A stretch of 64,000 nucleotides of DNA from Scilla litardierei (taxonomy: Eukaryota; Streptophyta; Magnoliopsida; Asparagales; Asparagaceae): positions 77,996,422 through 78,060,421 of the forward strand of contig CM061140.1 in NCBI GenBank assembly GCA_030789695.1. The letters run 5' to 3'. The notes beneath the pieces were generated by a model. It saw only the letters and a program-made list of their open reading frames with translations. It searched no databases and had not been told where the DNA came from. The translations under genes were made by a program, and so were the position numbers. Of this stretch, positions 59,091-64,000 are shown piece by piece (positions within the stretch are counted from its first letter, which is position 1; the number at the start of each line of letters is the position of its first letter).

Positions 59091-60166
59091 ATGGCTTTTG
59101 CGCTCCGAGGAAATCTCATCATCTTATTATTTCTTCCAGAAACAAAAATGACGGGAGGAGCATACAGAGAGGTTACTTCAGCGATGGAGCGGGCCAATGA
59201 AGAAGGCCGTAAGAGGAAGAGGGAAGAGGAGGAAGTGGAGGAAGAGGAGGAATCGGAGGAATCAGGGAACCTCATGCTGGAGTTGGGGGAGGCTGGATGC
59301 TCCTCAAGTCAAGCTGTGTGGTCTTTGAAGGCGGCTCCTTATGATCATCGAGTTGGGGGTGCATCGTCCTCCAGCACGCCACACGACGGGTGGCCATACG
59401 AGGACATTGTTCCCCTGGTCCCTTCCGTCGGCCCCATATCTCCAGAGTTCGGCCACCTTCTGCAGTCGAACCGCATTGGGTCTGGCCATCATGGGGAGAT
59501 TCAGGGGGAGACCTATCGGCCACCGTACATCGTGGGGACAGTCGAGTCGGCCCTCCTGGACTTTGGGACGGGGGCTCATCTGGCGGAGAATATCACTCTG
59601 CCAAGGGATGTCGATTTCCTGAATGGGGTCGACCTTGAGACGATGGCCAACTGCTTCGTTCGCAGTGGCCTTCAGGTTCGTTGCCAATGTGCATTCCAAA
59701 TTTTGCTTCCCCTTCTGGTTTTGCTGATTGTCGCCATCTGCAGGTGACCATTTTCGGGGCAGGTCTGCGCCACAGGGCCCGTGAACTGATCGAGGGGCAG
59801 CGCCGGGTGGCGGATGCCAAGAACGAGGCTTCTGAGCTCAGAGCTCAGGTGAAGAAGCTGGAGCAATATTTGGGGAAGATAATGGCCGCCAAGGGTAAGT
59901 CAGATTGGGCGGCCTCGGAGGCGACATCCAGCATCGCCGCCTTGTCAAGCGCCAAGAAGCAGTTGGAAGATCAGTGGCATAGAGAGCGATCTCAACTCCG
60001 AGCTGATCTTGAGGCATCGATGAAGGAGGTTGCTGACCTTCAGGCCAAGCTTCTCGAGAAGGAGCAAGAGGTCGACACTTTCAAAGCTCGGGCCACCGCC
60101 AAGATGGAAAGGGTGGTGAGAGCGATAAAGGACCTGTTTACAGCCGACGGTGCGTCGTCTTCCTAA
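59091..60166 (+). CDS. Coiled-coil protein, third copy of the Tat antisense gene family (5'-truncated)
   Basis: Exons 59091-59675 and 59744-60166 join in phase across a 68-base GT...AG intron, about 335 residues. An acceptor-like TTTCTTCCAG at 59130-59139 suggests the start may be MTGGAYREVTSAMERANEEG at 59148, parallel to MAGREFIRDVDEL. An acidic KRKREEEEVEEEEE run follows. Then ITLPRDVDFLNGVDLETMAN ends exon 1 just as LPRDRSLLERIPADKV does in the retrotransposon gene. Exon 2 (VTIFGAGLRHRARELIEGQR) continues as a coiled coil to a stop at 60164. It is divergent from the 56916-57823 gene. The PF04195-type domain is absent. No defects are seen. Confidence 0.7.
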
Positions 60167-60399
60167 ATTTTGCGAATCGTTACTTTTGTAAGACTGCTGC
60201 TCGCGAGCGAGTCATATGTAATTTTTTTAGAATTTAATGAAGGGGATTTTTGCAACAGACGCCGAGTGAGAGCGTTTACTTCCTCTCCCCCTGATTCCGG
60301 GTCGACACCTGGGAACCCTGTTGGACGGCCGACACGGCCCCGTCACCGAGGACAAGACTGGCGGGAGAATGACCTTCTGTATATGATCGTGATGAGTAA

Positions 60400-60840
60400 T
60401 TGTGTGTACTGTGTAATTGTATACAGTTTAGCTCCGAGCGCACAACGGATTGTTAAATAACACCGTTGTGCGCGACGAGCAAAACTCGGTAATTGTAGAA
60501 AGCGTTGCTTAGGGCGAACAACTTTCATTTCTGTTGCAAGTTGTGCACGCTGAGCAATTATGTGGGATGATTAATTAGTGTCCAGGGGTAAATGGAAGCT
60601 GGTATAAACAAAAGTAGCACTTCTACTAAATAAGTCAACAGACGATTTCTCAGGAATATACAGAATAATCTTGTACCTCAGGTATTTATTGTATATATTA
60701 CACAGATGCTGTTCCCAAATAAAGATCCACTGACGTGCTGAGCGATGAGCATAATCGTTGGCCTCGATCAAAATTTCTAAACGCACACAACGTTCACGCC
60801 GTTTGCCAGTTGTGCGCGCTGTGTAAATATTAGTATATTA
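60400..60840. repeat. Three hairpin motifs downstream of the coiled-coil gene
   Basis: GCTCCGAGCGCACAACGG pairs with CCGTTGTGCGCGACGAGC at 60431-60480. Weaker pairs lie at 60505-60556 (GGGCGAACAACTT...AAGTTGTGCACGCTGAGC) and 60780-60825 (ACGCACACAACG...CAGTTGTGCGCGCTG). Confidence 0.7.
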
Positions 60841-61009
60841 CTTTCACTAATTTTTCCCATTAAATTTCATTGTTGGAATTTGATTTAAGTAAACATCAAT
60901 GTATATATCACCAATCACAAGTTTGTAATGGGATGCAAATGTATCACATTAAATGACATTGTATTAAGGTCTGAATTCCAACATACTGCAACATTTATGC
61001 ATTACAATG

Positions 61010-61264
61010 AACATAACACACCATCTCCGCCGTTCTCTTGTTCGCTCCATCTTCTGCTTTATACTTCTTTGTCTCAAGGAACATCCTTTCAATCTCCTCC
61101 GGGGTCAACCTGGCACTTATCGTTAGTGATAGTAATCTTATTTTTCTGCACACGTCTTTTCCTCTGCAGAGGCATTCAAGATACCGTCAGCATCTATCTC
61201 AAGGCAAACAATGACACTTCGAACACCCTTGGGAGCAGGAGGGATACCAGCAAGTACAAACTCC
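61010..61264 (-). pseudogene. Hsp70 fragment (substrate-binding domain)
   Basis: The minus strand from a TTTTCCTAG acceptor (exon edge 61264) encodes [15 protein letters not shown], then [16 protein letters not shown], the conserved G-x-F-x-L-x-GIPPAPRGVP...DANGILNVSAEDK segment of Hsp70. It continues in other frames with NKITITNDK and RLTPEEIERM...KKYKAED, so there are at least two one-base shifts (near 61150 and 61125). It corresponds to roughly residues 455-540 of an Hsp70, the end of the beta domain and the start of the helical lid. It lies downstream, in the same direction, of the leader at 61479-61577. Confidence 0.8.
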
Positions 61265-61800
61265 CCTAGGAAAAGATAGAATAAAAAAGTAAATATAATT
61301 AGACTTAGATAGATATAAGATAGAACCGTTGTTATCATCAAGCAGTTATGTATGCAATGAATCTGAACGGAACTTACGAAGGGTCAAAGAATATCTGCAA
61401 GTTGGCATGGACGAGAATGAAGCTGTAATGGTTGCAAGAACATCTTCGCGTTCATGTGATGTTTGCAATGAAGATAAACTAATCATGCGAAGAGGAGCAA
61501 AAGAACATCTTCGCAGCATATAAAGGTGATGTATTCAATTTCTGCATCACGGCACTTGCCGCTAGTATATTGGCCATCTTTGTGTGATGTAGACGACACA
61601 CTCATGAACAACAACAAAATTACAAATTTGAAGAAAAAACATTGTATAAGAAGAATCAGAGAGAATCAGATAAAGGAACTATATTCACCTGGGGTAGTGG
61701 TTGATGAGGTCCGGTGGGTATGGAAACCATATACAGACGAGTTGGACGGACCAAGTACGAGGATGGAAACACCGTAGAGTAACTGTTCGTGATCGTGAAT
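61265..61800 (-). promoter_or_regulatory. Gene unit D: shared promoter, leader and intron upstream of the Hsp70 fragment
   Basis: On the minus strand: TTACTCTACGGTGTTTCC and CTCGTCTGTATATGGTTTCC (61740-61720, TATA-like) match the module of unit A. The ATG at 61577 opens MANILAASAVMQKLNTS and continues as LYAAKMFFCSSSHD to a stop at 61479. Then comes sequence homologous to unit A down to about 61320 (CTGCTTGATGATAA, TTCTATCTTAT), followed by a pyrimidine-rich acceptor at the Hsp70 piece. The leader is not in one frame with Hsp70 as the sequence stands. A hairpin motif at about 61855-61912 precedes the unit. Confidence 0.55.
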
Positions 61801-62199
61801 ATATGGCAGATGGATACCAGCCAGACGTTGTTCCAAATAGTATTCGACTGCGGTGGTGCGTGACGAGAAAAATTGCTTGAAGGTATACCTTTTTATACTC
61901 AACGCGAACAACGACAAAAAAACATCTGGTTTCGATTAGTAAAGAGCAAAATCTAAATACACCGATACTCTTGCGGTGCTTGTCCAAGTTTTTCCAAAAA
62001 AACATACAGCATCATCTCAGAAGACAATAACTGTAACAAATCACAGTATAGTAAATATTTTTGCTTAGTGGACACAAATGCCAATACTTTTGCACGTAGG
62101 GCATGCTGATTAACTTTGAGCAATGGAATACAGTTTTGCTCATACGACAAGTTCTCATGCCGTGACCGTGTCTCCTGTGGATATTGCAGTTATGAGCAG

Positions 62200-62730
62200 C
62201 TCCAATAGAGATTCTTCACATTTTTGCACTGGTATGAAATGCAATAATGGCACTCGTAAGAAATTCTTCTGAGTATGGATAGAAATGAGGATGCACAGTT
62301 TCGGAGAAGATTTCGCAGTTTGAGAGCCGATACCTTGGTGGCACCTTCAGGCTGATGGCAATGTGAAGCATTCGAAAACATCGTGTGCTTCTTCTGAAGG
62401 AGCCAACACCATCGTTGATGATATCTGAAGTAGCAGACTCCATCTTTGATGCCCATATAAATGTGACGAATTCAATTTCAGCATCACGGCAATTGCCACA
62501 AGTTTATTGGCTGGCCATCTTTGTGTGTCGTAGACGAAGCATTCATTAGTAAGAACAAAAATTTAGCATGTAAAAGAAGATATATTGTATAGGTATAACC
62601 ATATAGAACACTATCATCGAGAGGAGTAGTGGTTGACAATGTCTAGAGGGAAGTGAATCACTTTATATAGACGAATTGGACTGGGTATGGTCCGCATGGA
62701 TGAGGCTGAGACTACAGTTGGGTTACTGTG
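62200..62730 (-). pseudogene. Gene unit E: shared promoter/leader plus unknown fragment
   Basis: Minus strand: TCTCAGCCTCATCCATGCGG, AATTCGTCTATATAAAGTG (TATA near 62670-62658) and ACCACTACTCCTC match modules A-D. The ATG at 62518 (ACACAAAGATGGCCA, as in unit D) is followed by a four-base insertion. The leader then continues one frame over as VMLKLNSSHLY. Downstream 62456-62216 has exon-like composition and an open frame from MESATSDIINDGVGSFRRST to FHTSAKM, not recognised. A hairpin motif at 62777-62826 lies upstream. Confidence 0.5.
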
Positions 62731-62776
62731 GGCTACAGAAATTGCCGCTAACAAAATTGATTGCCTCTAAGAAAAT

Positions 62777-62826
62777 TGCTCAACGCGTAAAACAGGTAAA
62801 AATATGGCAGTTGTACGAGTTGAGCA
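62777..62826. repeat. Hairpin motif upstream of unit E
   Basis: GCTCAACGCGTAAAACAGG pairs imperfectly with GGCAGTTGTACGAGTTGAGC around TAAAAATAT. It has the layout of 55882-55930 with more mutations. Confidence 0.65.
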
Positions 62827-62924
62827 AATTATTTATGTTTATACAATATTACTCATAAATCCATTTATAGCGATGTGAACACCTCAAATCAAACAGCGTG
62901 ACCCATGAGTATCATACACATAGA

Positions 62925-64000
62925 TATAAGTTGTCTTATTCTGTAAACAGTAAGATATGTGTTTCTTATCACTTAAATGTCTGTACACCCATCAGTCTGA
63001 ACATTATTTAATTCTCCCCCAATTTTGTGTTTTCTTTATTATTGGGATTTTTTATTGAACGTTGTGCGTGCTGAAGTAATTAATTATGAGAATTTTGTAT
63101 TGAACGTTGTGCGCGCAGAGTAATTATTCGTTACGACCGTTTTGCTCAACGCGCACAGCTGGGTGTATTTTGATCTGTTGTGCGCGCTGTATTATATATC
63201 CAAAATGTATACCTTTTTAAATACCTCGCACTAAGACTGAAATTTAAACAAATCAAAGAAATGTGAATATTTTTGCTGTCTTATTCTGTAAACTGTCGGA
63301 TATGTGTTGTCTTATCACGTAAATGTCGTTATACCCATCAATCAACTGATGCGCATTATATTTGCATCAATTTTGATTTTTTTATCTGTCATGTCAGTCT
63401 GAACATTAATTAATTCTCCCCCAATTTTGTGTTTTCTTTATTATTGTGATTTTTTATTGAACGTTGTGCGCGCTGATGTAATTAATTATGGGAATTTTGT
63501 ATTGAACGTTGTGCGCGTAGAGTAATTATTCGTTACGACCGTTTTGCTCAACGCGCACTACTGGGTGTATTTTGATCCGTTGTGCGCGTTGTATTATATA
63601 TCCAAAATGTATACCTTTTTAAATACCCCGCACTAAGGGTCAAATTTTAACAAATCAAAGAAATGTGAATATTTTTGCTGTCTTATTCTGTAAACTGTCG
63701 GATATGTGTTGTCTTATCACTTAAATTTCCTTACACCCATCAATCAACTGCTGCGCATTATATTTGCATCAATTTTGATTTTTTTTATCTGGCATGTCAG
63801 TCTGAACAGTAATTAATTCTCCCCCAATTTTGTGTTTCTTCTTTATTATTGGGATTTTTTATTGAACATTGTGCGCGCTGAAGTTATTAATTATGGTGAT
63901 TTTGTATTGAAAATTGTACGTGCAAAGAAATTACTCGTTACGACCGTTTTGCTGAACGCACACAGCTGGGTGTATTTTGATCCGTTGTGCATGCTGTATT
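62925..64000 (+). repeat. Tandem repeat of about 403 bp carrying hairpin motifs (runs off window)
   Basis: TTACGACCGTTTTGCT recurs at 63131, 63533 and 63938, and TTCTCCCCCAATTTTGTGTTT near 63012, 63415 and 63818, so the period is 402-405. Each unit holds AACGTTGTGCGCGC twice, GCTCAACGCGCAC once and CCGTTGTGCGCG once. At least two and a half units are present and the array continues to the last base. Confidence 0.8.

Larger units (their letters stand above)
43562..64000 (+). mobile_element. Very large Mutator-like element (left end to beyond window)
   Basis: It starts GGGTAAAATGCGCCTGCGCT at 43562 against a (TA)n/(TATG)n tract (43537-43561) and has a terminal repeat matching the one at 12698. 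A FAR1-type transposase pseudogene starts about 0.9 kb inside, in the usual orientation. After removal of the nested retrotransposon (7174 bases with one target copy), at least 13.3 kb remains and no right terminus is seen. The interior holds gene fragments with introns, repeated promoter modules and many hairpin motifs. Capture of host gene fragments is established for Pack-MULEs; this size and the repeated modules are unusual. Confidence 0.65.

Noticed and set aside
43562..64000. True integron-like cassette system
   Set aside because: The hairpin-plus-gene layout is only an analogy. No integrase or recombination site is present and the host is eukaryotic.

Overview
This is a gene-poor, transposon-dense stretch of a flowering-plant nuclear genome. 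No intact host gene was found. Plant origin is supported by Athila-type and Tat-type Ty3/gypsy retroelements, a Ty1/copia LTR with an initiator-Met tRNA primer site, a FAR1/MULE transposase, Helitrons with CTAG tails, and fragments of plant Hsp70 and DUF674 genes. I could not assign a clade. A run of exactly 500 Ns (21766-22265) marks an assembly gap.

Layout. 1-9199 is a nest on the minus strand: an Athila-like element (LTR 7389-9199, gag, protease, ORF1, but no RT or integrase) is interrupted by a gypsy LTR piece (1852-2243), which is in turn interrupted by a copia element (LTR 133-1851, gag start 1-105). 9200-12698 is the right end of a DNA element made almost wholly of about forty 73-83 bp units, each carrying a GC-rich hairpin, and it ends in a terminal repeat at a (TA)n tract. 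12699-15008 is a cluster of small elements set in (TA)n/(TATG)n microsatellites: two Helitrons and two foldback elements of about 400 bp. 15009-21765 holds a degenerate non-coding gypsy element (LTR 16406-17376, second LTR truncated at 20712). 22266-43536 is AT-rich Helitron-type sequence: the 5' end of one element (27882), a small one (28284-28906), an array of Helitron 5' ends (28930-29862), and a candidate 13.7 kb Helitron (29863-43536).

43562-64000 is the most interesting part. A terminal repeat at 43562 matches the one ending at 12698 and starts a very large Mutator-like (MULE) element that runs off the window. It holds a FAR1-type transposase pseudogene (44486-54189), split by a young 7.2 kb Tat-type LTR retrotransposon (44573-51741, GCGTA target duplication). 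Downstream are several small gene units, most preceded by an inverted-repeat motif related to the 9-12 kb array. At least five carry copies of one promoter/5'UTR module, three of them with a common 17-residue leader, placed upstream of different gene fragments (Hsp70, DUF674, unknown). Two further genes (56916-57823 and 59091-60166) are divergent two-exon coiled-coil genes. They are related in exon layout and motifs to the antisense gene inside the nested Tat retrotransposon.

All calls were made by reading sequence and translations without database searches. Family names rest on recognised motifs, and boundaries of decayed elements are approximate.
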